Positions 10,026 through 21,309 of a stretch of DNA of 64,000 bases are shown here, in pieces. The position numbers and the translations under genes are program-made. The stretch comes from Clonostachys chloroleuca (lineage: Eukaryota > Ascomycota > Sordariomycetes > Hypocreales > Bionectriaceae). The stretch spans positions 18,972,001 to 19,036,000 of the forward strand of contig JBANAY010000003.1 of NCBI GenBank assembly GCA_037952775.1, read 5' to 3'. Under the pieces are notes generated by a model that worked only from the letters and a program-made list of their open reading frames with translations, was not told the DNA's origin and searched no databases. How positions within the stretch are numbered: position 1 is the stretch's first letter; each line of letters begins with the position of its first letter.

Positions 10026-13000
10026 TCACTCGCTGGAGTACTTTCGATTATGTACGTCTGCCTTGGGCTCCAAAAACCTGTACATCTCGTCACCCAAAAC
10101 CCCCAGAGCGAATTCCTCCTCGGAACGCTCTGCTCTCTGAAACCATCCGATCCGGAAACGCACTCCAGCCGAGTTCTCGTAGAGTTCGCTCGGAGATTGG
10201 AGATGCGCATCATCAGGAAGGTGATCAAAGCAATTCGAGCCACGCATTAAGCCATCCATCATGGCAACACTGTTAAAGCTATCCGGAACGAGACCTTTGA
10301 ACTCCAAGTCAAGTAGCCAGACTCTGTCTCCCACGTAGCGCTTGAGCCATAGCGAAATAAGGCCCCACGCATGTACGGCAAAAACCAAGCCCAAAACGAT
10401 GAACATGGTGATGGTGATGGCAAAATTTTGAATGAGACGTTGTCGCCGGCCATCGATGATGGTAACATTTATGAGCTGTGCTTCATGTTTGAAAGGTGTC
10501 ATGATCGACTCCTCGTCAATATCTAAGCGATTCTCGAGATTTGAGACTTGGGCATTGATAAGACCGATATTTGACCGCAGCAATTCCAGTATCTCGTGTT
10601 CCCCTCTTGGGTCACCGAATGCCTCAATATCCAGTGAACCAAAAGGCGGCACCATATTAACAAAGATAGCATCCAGACCATACATCCGGGGTTCAGAACC
10701 CTTCCGTTGGAAATAATCAGAGAATGGAAAAGCGATGGTGTCGAATGACGAACCGGTCTCGACAACTGGAAAAGGCGGGCTCCATGGCTGCACACCCGAG
10801 TCGGCTTGTTTAGGAGGCGTTCCGTGGTCGATATAGATGTTTCCATCTTTCCGATTCAGTGAAACGTCCATGTTTATCTGACCCCAGGTATAATTGCAAG
10901 CCCAGACAGACACGTACTCAGCCTGGTTCTTCTCTGGAGAGTATTTACCCCAAATGAAATTTTGCGTCTTCCACGGCCTGTTCCGGTGCGACTCCTCAGT
11001 AGCATTAGCCTTGCAGAGAAGATTAAAATTCTCATGATAGACTAAGCTACCGAGACTGGCTGCAAAGTAAGCCACTCCATCACTCACAGCCTCCTCGCTG
11101 AACCAGCTCTCTCCGGTGGATTCGTAATAGGAGCCATCTGGACAAACTGAATCATAGGTTATTTGTACGCCATAGTAGCGATATTGATGGCGTTTGCTTG
11201 ATGTATAGTTGAGAGTATATATTCAGTATCGGGGATCGCGGCGCAGGCGGAAACCAGTTTGGCGGCTGGAGTGGTTACTTTGACTTCCCTTCCAGAAACC
11301 CAGTCATCATCCGACAGACCTGCTCCGAAAGTGGGAAAAAGAAATTCGCCGTAGGTAAAGGGTGGGTATGTCTGATTCGTGCCATTTGGAGTGTAGAACA
11401 TAGTAGCTACCGTTTTGCGATGCTGCTTGTATTCATCTGTGTCATTTTTCAGTGCTCGAACACCGAACCAAGTCTCCTCCGGAAGCGAAACGATTTGATT
11501 GTCGGGAACTAATTCTGGTGTAAAGAGAGGAGCAGACAAGGCTGTTAAAAATGTGCATAGAATGGTTAGGCTTTGTAGCAAAGCCACACTATACTTCTCT
11601 AAGCGGACTGAGTGGTACAACGCTCGAAGACCAACCATGTCTAGAATAGAAGTGTCCAGCTCTTCCATGCGACAGGGCCTGGAGGAAAGGTCCGCATTAT
11701 TAGATATTTCGCGAACGGAAAAGCTAGAAAAACCGGTGTATAACGCAACGAGAAGCATAGCAAAGGCCGGCACGATCTTCCACCAGACGAAGAGATCGCT
11801 CTCCTCAGTGATGGTAACCAGGCCATCAGACGTCTGTGATATTTTAAGGGAGACGGCAAGGCCAACAATGAGAGCCAGAACGTAGGATGTAAATACCAGA
11901 CGGAACCATAGCTTGAAGGCTAGCGGCGAGCCTTTGCAATCGACCCAACCTTCCTTATAATTCTCCTGGTTTCGTGACGATAACCCGAAATTGAACTTAT
12001 CATTGAGAAAAATCATCGACCCTAGCACTGTCGAAGGGTTTCTATACCAGCCTTTGAATGTTGTCTTGGATTTGAGTAGTGCCCAAAGACCTATGAATAG
12101 TGAGAGCCCAAACAGTGACGCCATTGATATGCAGATAGCTTGGCTGATTTTGACTTTATGCAACACCTGAGTGGCCTTTGCATCAATGACACTCTCTTCG
12201 CTCTGACGCAGTTGGTAATGAGCAAGCAATGGACCAAGAGCTTTGATAAGGTCCGCAATAGACTGGCTTAATACGTTACTGTGTAGCATATTTGGGTCGT
12301 TGGCGAAGTCGACTTCTTTCCCTCTTTTGAAGAAGAGATCTGCTCCTACTGGGCCACTGCTTCTGTATTGATAATTTGACTTGTAACTGTTGAAATCAGG
12401 AACCCAACCGTCCTCTGAGGTAGATATAGAATTTCCCAGCAATGCCCAGGCATTGAAGTCTGCTGTCACGTTTGCCTGGTTAGAGAGAGCTGTGACATTT
12501 GGGCTAACGCCATCATCTACAACTTGGACTTTTGAGACCCATGCTGTCGGAGAACAGATAACACCTGCCATGGTATCTATTTCTGGTTCTGAACTGTTTG
12601 AAGGAGATGGTACGTAATGCATCGCGTAATAAAGAGTCTGAGGGTGTTGTTGTGGCAATGAGGAACATAAAGGGGTTTCGAGATCGTTTGGCAACTGCCA
12701 TTTATATGTTCCGTTTCTCCCCAGAGCGCTGGGAGTCGTACCCCCATCCGAATGTGTCACATTCAAAGTGTTCCACTGGAATTCCTCATCTTTGACAGTG
12801 ATAGATCGGTCGCAATTTTCGAACTGAAGATTGATTGTAAAATTGTAAACAAACAGTCCTGTGGTATTCCTCCCAGCAAGTGATGATGGAAAGCCGGTTG
12901 GCTTCCGGCTGGCACTCCAGTTCTCCAACTTGAGGCACTTGATGTCCATGAAGACGCCGTCAACAATGGCTTCTAAAGTTTCATCAACGGTACCCCTACC

Positions 13001-13865
13001 GTGACCGTCGTGGCCTGGGCGATTAAAGGTCTGGTAGGCGCAGTCTGCCCCAACACCAAAAGGAATCTCCATGCCTGTGTCCCGGATGGCGAGAGCACTG
13101 TAATATGCGCCTGAGCTCACATTGTTTGCCCGGCCGGATGTCGTATTGAAAATGTCCAAAACTTTCAACTGAACTGGGCGGATCTCCTTCTCGTCCCCCA
13201 AGAAGAAAAGTGCGGCGGACAGGACAGTTTGAATTTTCAAGATGACTGACAGCAAGGTAACAAGAAATACGAAATAGTGTCTCCTCCGAAGGGATTGAAC
13301 CAAAACAGTTGGAACAATCATCGACACATAGTCGAGCTGGTACTCCTCGGGGCTGATTGGTTGTTTGGACGAAAGCGATGCCCAAGGCAAGTATATCAAT
13401 GCTTGTAGCTCCACGCGCGACCAGAGTGCTGCAATGACAGTGAAAACTATGAGGGCCTCTGGTCAAGATTTGTTATGCGGTATAGACGAGTAGTTTCTTG
13501 GACTCACTGGCCGTTGGACCAAATCTCCATAAATAGGCAAGATCTTCCCGGGTTACAAGAAGCCCCTTGTTGAGCTCAGAGTAGTGCAACATGATAGGAA
13601 GAGCAATTGTACAGCAGAGAAACCAGAGCCCGAAGGAGGCCAATCTGATATGGCCCAACCAGAAAGGGCGCCAACTTGTGGCATTGCTCGAGCTTTGATT
13701 CTTTTCTAATCCAATATTGCTGACCGAATTACTTGAATGAGTATGATTCAGAACGTTCTTGGGGTGGATGCTGATGCCGCGCGTTTGTCCACCTGATGAG
13801 ATATCATTGTTGTTGTAGCAGATGGTAGGATCTGTTGGGGCTTGATGGGGAATTGAGAGAGACAT
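10026..13865 (-). CDS. DUF3433-family integral membrane protein, with one frame break
   Basis: Fungal-specific membrane protein of unknown function. Exon 1 is 13865-13508 and exon 2 begins at 13446 after a 61-nt GT-AG intron; the join reads FGPTAIFTVIAALWSRVE, the usual start of a DUF3433 repeat (membrane helices next to a WSRVE motif). A second copy lies further on (ALSAPLFTPELV region), so the chain seems to have two DUF3433 units separated by extracellular, Asn-glycosylation-rich loops and several membrane helices. The frame breaks at a run of three T (plus strand) at 11162-11164: MAYK is followed by a stop, while the next frame continues ITYDSVCPDGSYY. One extra base makes the exons sum to 3780 nt, or 1259 aa. 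A start at 13865 is supported by the family's cytosolic N-tail followed by a first helix. Confidence 0.85.
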
Positions 13866-15461
13866 GATGGCTCTCGGAAGATATCAGGCGCACGAATGAC
13901 GGCAACGTGAGAGGAACGGCTGGGACACAACCTCTTCCTGCCTTCTTTGCGACAGGACTGACACTATTGCCAGTCGCCAGCGAGGTGAGATCCGGCGCCA
14001 TATTTAAGAACCGCTTCTATATCACCTGGGGCAATCAAAAATATCCATTACGCGAGGGTTGAAGGCATCGTATAGAACCAACAGCATATGCAGCCTCCAC
14101 CATGAATATGGATTTTATTGGTCGGGAACCCGGCAGATGGTGCTGCAGATTCATGCAGGGTTTGTTGAGCCAATCAGGAGAATTGGAACTTGCATTTTAG
14201 GCGCTCGGATTCTCCAAGGGAATTGCTTGGGGGTTTCGAATCCAGCCCTGGGCGGAACACGGATCCAAATGAGGCAATGTGAGGGCAATCAGAACTAGGT
14301 AGCCTAAGGCTAATAAGTACCTTAGTATTTCGCTTAGGACGGCTGCGCTTGGCTGTGTCGAATGAGGTGAGCCGAACTGGCGCTCTTTAACGCCGCAATG
14401 GCTGAGGCGATAACATGCTGAGCAATCTTGGGAAGTGAGCGGTCGTCCGACTGGAGGCAAACGAAAACCACGCTCAGGCACACACCGACATGTTGCGCTC
14501 TGTCAGGATTTGACTGAGGCTTTCAGACTTTCCGAGAGTATTGTGAATTTAGCCTGGCTAACTAGTAATGTTTCGTGATATCCCGTGATAATGGGATCTG
14601 GCGAAGCAAGAGCGCCGCTGAAACGGATTTTCCGGGAGCCGCCAAAACAGAGTATCTGGGGCACTACGGAAAATCATCCACTGGTAGCATCGGCTCGAAC
14701 GAGGCCCACAGGAATGAGAGGGACACTTCAATTTAGTAATTGTTAAATCTCAATTATCAAACGATGATGTTTACGGATGATTAATCCGGAATTGTTTCTT
14801 GTGTGTTGGCTCTCGAAAATGCATTACGTGAAAGAGCCTACAGTAGTTTGTTCATGTTGGAATGACAACTTTAAAGGCCAGCCCTGAGAGAAGCCCTGAG
14901 AAACCTCCACTGGCAATGGATTTGCCTGCCTTGTGTTGGTGGTGACGTCTGCGGGGTAGTACGAGTCAGCCGTGGACCTTCCGAGTTTCAGATGATGACT
15001 AAGCAATGCCGCTTTTAGATTCGGCACCGCTGTTCCAGTTGAGTACTCTGCCCTTGTGCCCCGCGGCTGGACACTTGTGACTGGGCAAGAGCGGCGATGA
15101 CACTAACACAATAATGGCATAGACAAGCCTAGTCGAAGCTGCCTATCATTAGTACCTACTTGTTGTAGTACCTACTGACCTCAAGGCAGCACCTGACATG
15201 GGGACGACGGCGAAGCTACATCCTACCACCGGACTGACAGACCAGCTGGTCTTGCTTCCCTGGGATCAGATGATACGGCTAAGACGTGATTGAATATTTC
15301 ACGTTTCTTTCATTGACTCACTCCCTCTTCATCCTATGAGGAGGGTTCGGTGTTATCGCGAGATAAATTACGTATAAACCCAACCCATCCACCGTCTCAC
15401 TACCTACCTGGTTGCATCCATCACGACCACAGAGGGGTAACCCTCTACGCACACATCGACA
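13866..15461. other. Divergent intergenic region DUF3433 gene / ATG7
   Basis: 1.6 kb of promoter sequence for two divergent genes. I see no coding region. An 11-bp direct repeat (TAGTACCTACT) occurs at 15150-15160 and 15166-15176. A TTCGAATCC string near 14226-14236 resembles a tRNA T-loop, but the stems do not form. Confidence 0.6.
15150..15176. repeat. 11-bp direct repeat TAGTACCTACT, two copies 16 bp apart
   Basis: Copies start at 15150 and 15166, about 290 bp upstream of the ATG7 start codon. They could be a protein-binding pair or chance; nothing else supports a role. Confidence 0.7.
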
Positions 15462-17715
15462 ATGGCCGCGCCGCTACAGTTCGCTACATTCTCCTCCGAG
15501 ATCGAACTTCCGTTTTATTCCGCCCTATTCGCCTCGAAGCTCGACTATGATAAGCTCGACGACTCGGCTCGCGGGGTCCTTGGGTTGTACGAACCCCGCC
15601 TTGAGGACCCCGACTCGAGTTGTAAGATGCAGATTCTGGGCAACGCCCTGACGAACCAAGAGTGCGCATGGCTTCTTTTGCTCTCCCATGAAATGTCCGA
15701 TCACTGACCAGATTTTCCAGTGTTCCTCTGGGAGCCGCGCGAGCTGAAGGGATAATAAAAAATGTCAATACACTGGAAGGGTTCAAGAATACAGACAAGT
15801 CGGCTATGATAAAGCAAGCCGGCAGACAGGTACAGATACAGAATCCACCTACCTTTCGAAGGGGCATACTCACGCGCAACTAGATATGGGACGCCATCAA
15901 TGACGGTAGCATATATTCAGTACCCTCGCTGCTTTCTTCGTTCGTTATCCTCTCCTACGCCGACCTCAAAAAATACAAATTTACATATTGGTTTGCATTT
16001 CCAGCCCTGCACTCTGATCCCCAGTGGAGGCGCTCTGGTCCATCAGAGCATCTGACTGCCGACGAGAGTACGGCCCTCGTCGACCGAGTCGGAACTTGGC
16101 GATACAGCGTAGACAGGCGAGAGCATGGATTCTTCTTGGCGAAGAAGGTACAGATCCAAGAGGCTGAAGCGGATGAAACCGAAGGTGGATATAAACTCCC
16201 TTATCGCTGGGAGGTAAGGTCTTTGCGGGAGTTCGAAAATGGATTCTTCAACGATACGCCAGAGGGTGATCGCTATGTGGCGTTCCTCGACCCTTCTACA
16301 TATTCCGAGGGCCCCGGTTGGCCTCTGAGAAACCTCTTGGTTCTTATAAGGCAGCGCTTTCGACTGAACAAGGTCAAAATCTTGTGCTACCGGGACATTT
16401 GGGCGCGCAGACATGAGGCTAGAAGCGTTATTCTGCCCATCGAGACAGATCCACAGGAAAACATTGACGGCTCGGAGATGCCAAAGGTCACAGGATGGGA
16501 AAGATCTAGAAATGGCAAACTGCAGGCGCAACAAGCCAACCTCGGGGACTATATGGACCCTACCCGGCTGGCCGATTCATCCGTCGACCTGAATCTTAAG
16601 CTCATGAAATGGAGACTGGCACCGGAACTGAATCTCGAGCTGATCAAAAATACCAAATGCCTGCTCCTAGGTGCAGGAACCCTGGGTGGCTACGTATCTC
16701 GGAATTTACTGGGCTGGGGTGTACGGAAGGTTACCTTTGTTGACTATGGCAAAGTCTCCTACTCAAATCCAGTTCGGCAGCCACTCTTCGAGTTTGACGA
16801 CTGTGTCGATGGAGGCAAACCCAAAGCCTCGCAAGCTGCTGCCGCGCTCAAGAGAATATACCCTGGCGTAGAAAGCGAGGGGCACGCGCTCTCGGTCCCA
16901 ATGCTCGGCCATCCCTACACTGACGAGGAAAAGACCAAGAAGGACTTTGACCGGCTCGGAGAGCTCATACAAGCACATGACGTCATCTTCTTGCTCATGG
17001 ACACCCGCGAGTCTCGATGGCTGCCAACCGTCATGGGCAAAGCTGCAGGGAAAATAGTTATGAATGCTGCCCTTGGGTTTGACTCATATGTTGTTATGAG
17101 ACACGGCGCTGAGAGCGAAGAGGAGGGTGCGGCTTCCCTAGGCTGCTACTTCTGCAATGATGTAGTAGCACCGGGTGATGTAAGTGACTCTCCCCCGGGA
17201 ACTCGGCATCCAAGAACCATGATGCGCTGACCAAGTTTATTCCGCAGTCCATGAAAGATCAGACTCTTGACCAGCAGTGCACCGTCACCCGTCCTGGAGT
17301 GGCGGCGATTGCGTCCGCTCTCCTGGTGGAGCTTCTGACGAGTCTCTTGCAGCACCCACAGGGCAACAAGGCGAATGCCCCCCAGCCCACCGCCGGGTCG
17401 GAGCCTCCGAGAGACCCTCCTGACCATCCCCTGGGTCTAGTCCCACATCAAATCCGGGGTTATGTGTCGACGTTCCAGAACATGGTTATCAGAGGCCAAT
17501 CCTATGATTGCTGTAGTGCTTGCAGCCCCAAGATTCTTGATGCCTATCGCAAGGATGGCTGGGAATTTGTGAAGCGAGCGTTGCAAGAGAAGGACTATGT
17601 GGCTGAGCTTTCAGGTCTCGCCGAACTTCAACGAAAGGCTGAGGAACTAGATGCGGATCTTGATTGGGATGAAGAGGACCAGCTTGCTGATGATGGAGAA
17701 GCCGAGTTGTTATGA
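15462..17715 (+). CDS. ATG7: Autophagy E1-like activating enzyme Atg7
   Basis: Activates the ubiquitin-like proteins Atg12 and Atg8 with ATP and passes them to the E2 enzymes Atg10 and Atg3; needed for autophagosome formation. Exons are 15462-15661, 15721-15829, 15884-17179 and 17248-17715 (introns 59, 54 and 68 nt, all GT-AG), giving 690 aa, the family's usual length. The N-terminal domain ([19 protein letters not shown]) recruits E2. The nucleotide-binding motif [18 protein letters not shown] is at residues 366-383, followed by [17 protein letters not shown]. The catalytic cysteine is Cys546 in [10 protein letters not shown]. The acidic C-tail (DLDWDEEDQ) matches the Atg8-binding end of the family. 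No frame break and all key residues are present. Confidence 0.97.
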
Positions 17716-18246
17716 ACGCCCTTGTTAAGTCACGGTTTACACATATGAATTAGGATGTGAACGCTAGTTGGATATGACTTTGGTGTTTTGGAGTTCACTG
17801 GTTGAATCACTGTGTTATGGTTCAGTACATTTTGGTGGACACTATCAAATTAGACGAATAGATGCACTTGTTTCCTCACTGTTGCAATTAAAACGGGGTC
17901 TGATATGATTATAGTCGGAATTGACGGGTATCTGATTAATGCGAAACTAGAACATTGCGTCGTGCTCATTGGAAGCCCGAGAAGCTCCTTCATCCAACCC
18001 CAAATTGAACACCGAGAAGTAATGTCATGATTGAAAGATAACAAAAGAAAAAAAGTCCCCAGTCGTGATGCCATGTAAGACAGTATTAAAAAAAAGTCGG
18101 CCGTTAGGATAAATCATTGCCGAACCACGTGCGAAGAAGCATTGATCACGTCTAGTTCACTGAACTGGCGGTGATGGTGATTCGGGATCATCGTTTTCTC
18201 TCAACTATTTTCTGGCTCCCTGGGTGTGTTGGCAGGGCCGTGGATT
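17716..18246. other. Convergent intergenic region ATG7 / PMP3
   Basis: AT-rich 3' flanks of two convergent genes; nothing else seen. Confidence 0.6.
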
Positions 18247-18619
18247 CTAATACTTGAAAATGATGTAGAGGGCGTGAATCAGACCGGGCAGCCATCCTGC
18301 ATGTGCGTGTTAGAAAGTTTATGCGCGTGACGGCAAATGATGGAAGTGTGACGTACCCAGAATGGTGAGAGGAATGTTGATGAGCAGGTCGACACCGCAT
18401 CCTCGCTCAAGGAAGACACCCAGAGGAGGGAGGATGACGGCGAAGATGATCTTGCAGATATCACTATGGGCAACTCTGTTAGCTATCATGCCCGGTCCAA
18501 GAGTATGCTGGAATTGGAGCTCCCAAAATTGCGCATCCGTTTCTTCTCGCGAAGGGCGGGTCCTAGTAGGAGCAATGGGTAGCGGGAGTGGTGTTCGCTT
18601 ACCTTGCGGTGGCGGGCAT
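18247..18619 (-). CDS. PMP3: Plasma-membrane proteolipid Pmp3 (UPF0057 family)
   Basis: Tiny hydrophobic protein that modulates plasma-membrane potential and cation and salt tolerance; induced by stress in many fungi. Three exons: 18619-18603 (only 17 nt, coding MPATA plus two bases), 18463-18357 and 18296-18247, separated by introns of 139 and 60 nt. The product is 57 aa with two membrane helices: SDICKIIFAVILPPLGVFLERG and DLLINIPLTILGWLPGLIHALYIIF, ending in KY. This is the full consensus, including the conserved ERGCG loop. The short first exon makes the gene easy to miss by automatic prediction; the reading across both junctions fits the family exactly. Confidence 0.95.
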
Positions 18620-20118
18620 GTTGGCGGTGTTTTTAAGCGGTGGTATGTTTGTGTTATAAGAGAGCTGGAGTTCGTAATGTCGAAGAACGATGTTGTTGAT
18701 GGTGGGAAGAATGAAGCAGAGTAAGGTGACAGGCGGAGCAAGTTGGTTTAATACTTTGTCAGAGCCGTGTGGCCCACGTTCGAAAGCAGGGAAGAGAAAA
18801 GCACGCTTGCCTCATATGAGACTGTTCGCATATCCATTCACACCAGGCCAAGCGTACCCAGGCACGGGCAAATCATGGCTAATGCGTCATCGACTCCGGG
18901 CTCCTTCTAGGCCCTGGGGAGGCGCAAACAAGATCAGAGTCAAGCCACAGGGCGTGTAAGAGGGCTACCTACCCACAATGCTACTCCCGCTGCTACATTA
19001 CGAATCCCGCGATCTCCCCATCCCCCTGCAGGATGCTTGGCCGGGAGGCAAGTACAGGCGGCGAACGCCGGATGAGACAGGCCAGGAGCAGTGCGGATTA
19101 GCTCCCCAGGAAAGCAGGGAAGAACGCAGCCTGCATCCGAGCCCCCTTCTGCTGTCGAGATGCGAAAAAAAAACCCTGGTAGCGTGCCAGAGCTCATGCC
19201 GAATCGTCATCTGATAGTTCCGTGACCCACACAAAGTGTTGCGTCATTGTTCCTGATTTGGCAACAACTCGGTACTTGGGGGAAACTTCTAACTTCGATG
19301 TCGCTGTCATGAGCCACAGATGACGTAGCAGCTCTGCCCTATACGCCAGCACCAGCCACACGCTCTAGGTGAATTACAAGCAACCGGCTGCTGATCGATC
19401 GAGGTGCCTTGCAAGATGTCACCAGTTCAGATCACCGTGTTTCCAAAAGGCCGGTTGCGGCGAAGCTTAACGGCATCTCTGTGTCTGCGGGTGGTGAATG
19501 TCGATTGGTGGTTGGCCGGTAAGCTAGCGGCTCTCCATGCTCTCACAAACATGCACATGTATGTATGTGCGTACGCTGAATGGCCTTTCCCCGTTCCCGC
19601 AATGCCAGGTGATCGAAACATGCTACTTCAGACATTCCCACCCCTTCCATGCGGCAGCCAATTGAAGGGATTGGGCTCCTGTCGGATGCTTGGCATTCGC
19701 CATGTTGGCAGCTAAGCATCTGCCTACGCCGAAGTTTCGTAATACCAAATGGCTGGGGCCTCGCTTCTCGCGGTTGGCTACTTTACTTGATTCATCAGTC
19801 ACCGCTGATGCATCACCGATTTTTGGGGTGGACCAAATGACCAAGCCAAGCGGCGACGCGTACGCTCAGTCTTGGCAATGCTCAAACAACGGTTGGCCCT
19901 GACATGATTGCCCCTCGCATTGTGAACAGTGCCCAGAGTGCTACAGGGTTAATTTTTTTTCATTAGTGTCTATCTGCATGATGCTGCTCCACACCGCGAT
20001 GCATTAAGCATTTAGCGACCCTCGGGTTGTGGATGTTGGTGACGCAAAACCAGCCTGTTAATTGTACAAGAGACGTGCCTGATATGGTATTAAGCGAGGC
20101 TGGGTCTCGGCGACTGAT
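18620..20118. other. Long intergenic region upstream of PMP3
   Basis: 1.5 kb holding the PMP3 promoter and the GPI11 3' end. No gene recognised. CCCCT pentamers (possible stress-response elements, either orientation) occur at about 19023, 19641 and 19911; five-base motifs are weak evidence. Confidence 0.5.
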
Positions 20119-20950
20119 TTACTCTTCGTTCTCAGGCTGCGTCACAGACAGCTGCTTGCCGAAGAAGACAGTGCCGACCAGCTTGGAACCGATCCCGTAC
20201 CCAAGATACATGCCAACAACAATGGTAACGGGCCATTTCTGCCACTCTCGGTCCCAATCGAGAGGGATGGGCACAGCGCCAAGCCATGCGCCGAGCAGGG
20301 CGCCCAGAAGCCCGCCAGACGTTTCATCCAGAGGCGCGTAAGCTCCAGCCAGCGCAACAAAAGCCTGCCCATCCACTCCACGGACATAGAAGACAGGAAA
20401 GAGGGCGAGCAGGGAGAAATGTGCAGCGCAATATAGAGTATGGTATGTGTTGTCGAGGAAGGGCGCTCCGAACAGAATAAAAAGCCCGTAGACAGCACCG
20501 CTGGAGATCGTGCTGAGAAGCAGAGCGAAAATCGCGGTCTAGAATGGGAACAGCCATTTGTTAGCAGATCTATTGGATTATTCTGGTCCCCGGCTTGGGG
20601 AGGAAGTATCTCACAAAGATGGAATTGGGACTTGAAGTGTCCGATGCCTTCTTTCGTTCGCCTGGGCGATTCTTCCTTGCGCCCTTGACGTGATGCGACC
20701 CTAACGCGGGAAGACATAGCAGAGCATAACCGACTTGTATGGCGGCGACAACAGGGAGAGCAGTCTGCAGTGTAGAAACGGGATCGCTGATCAGGGCATT
20801 AAATCGTAACGCGAGAAGCCCGACAAGAACAACAGGTCGGGCGAGCGAGATCGCGGAAGCGGCGGGAGTGTCGAGGATGCTGATGGGTTGGATGGGCGCC
20901 TTGATCTTGGTCTCAACGGCCGAAGCCAATTGACCCTTCGTGGATGACAT
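20119..20950 (-). CDS. GPI11: GPI biosynthesis protein Pig-F/Gpi11
   Basis: ER multi-pass protein that stabilises the GPI ethanolamine-phosphate transferases (Gpi7, Gpi13) and so acts late in GPI-anchor assembly. Exons are 20950-20615 and 20538-20119 (76-nt GT-AG intron, phase 0), giving 251 aa. Visible are a polar N-tail with PIQPISILDTPAA, several hydrophobic helices, the motif FGAPFLDNTYHTLYCAAHFSLL characteristic of PIG-F, and GLLGALLGAWLGAVPIPLDWDREWQKWPVTI, the conserved C-terminal core. The first ATG in frame is at 20950; codons upstream open the frame but offer no Met. Confidence 0.93.
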
Positions 20951-21309
20951 GGTTTTCGAAGTTGTTACCGCGTTGGTTGGCACCTTGCCTTCAAATTGCC
21001 GCTTCGCGTATGGCGAGCAGGAAGTAGAGCTGTTACCTGGAACAAAATTCAGATCACGTGGCAGAACATTTATGGTTCTTTAATGGATCGTCTCCTCCAA
21101 AGTCTCAACACTCCCCCACATTGGCCAGCATTTTTGCAAAGAATATTGAGATGCAGCGAAAGAGTTCTAAAAGCTATTCTCACCTTTTACAAGATATTTT
21201 ATTCTCACATAGCAACGTCAATCATGAACACACCTATATATAAACCGTTCGTATTCAGAAAAATTTAGCCCTGGGTATCATGCCATTTTGAACTCCATAA
21301 TGCATCATC
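20951..21309. other. Intergenic: GPI11 promoter and SNF2 gene 3' flank
   Basis: Increasingly AT-rich towards the SNF2 gene end. No gene or repeat seen. Confidence 0.6.

Noticed and set aside
14221..14245. TTCGAATCC string resembling a tRNA T-loop
   Set aside because: The base before the loop is not G, the flanking stem does not pair, and no anticodon arm or matching acceptor stem is found.
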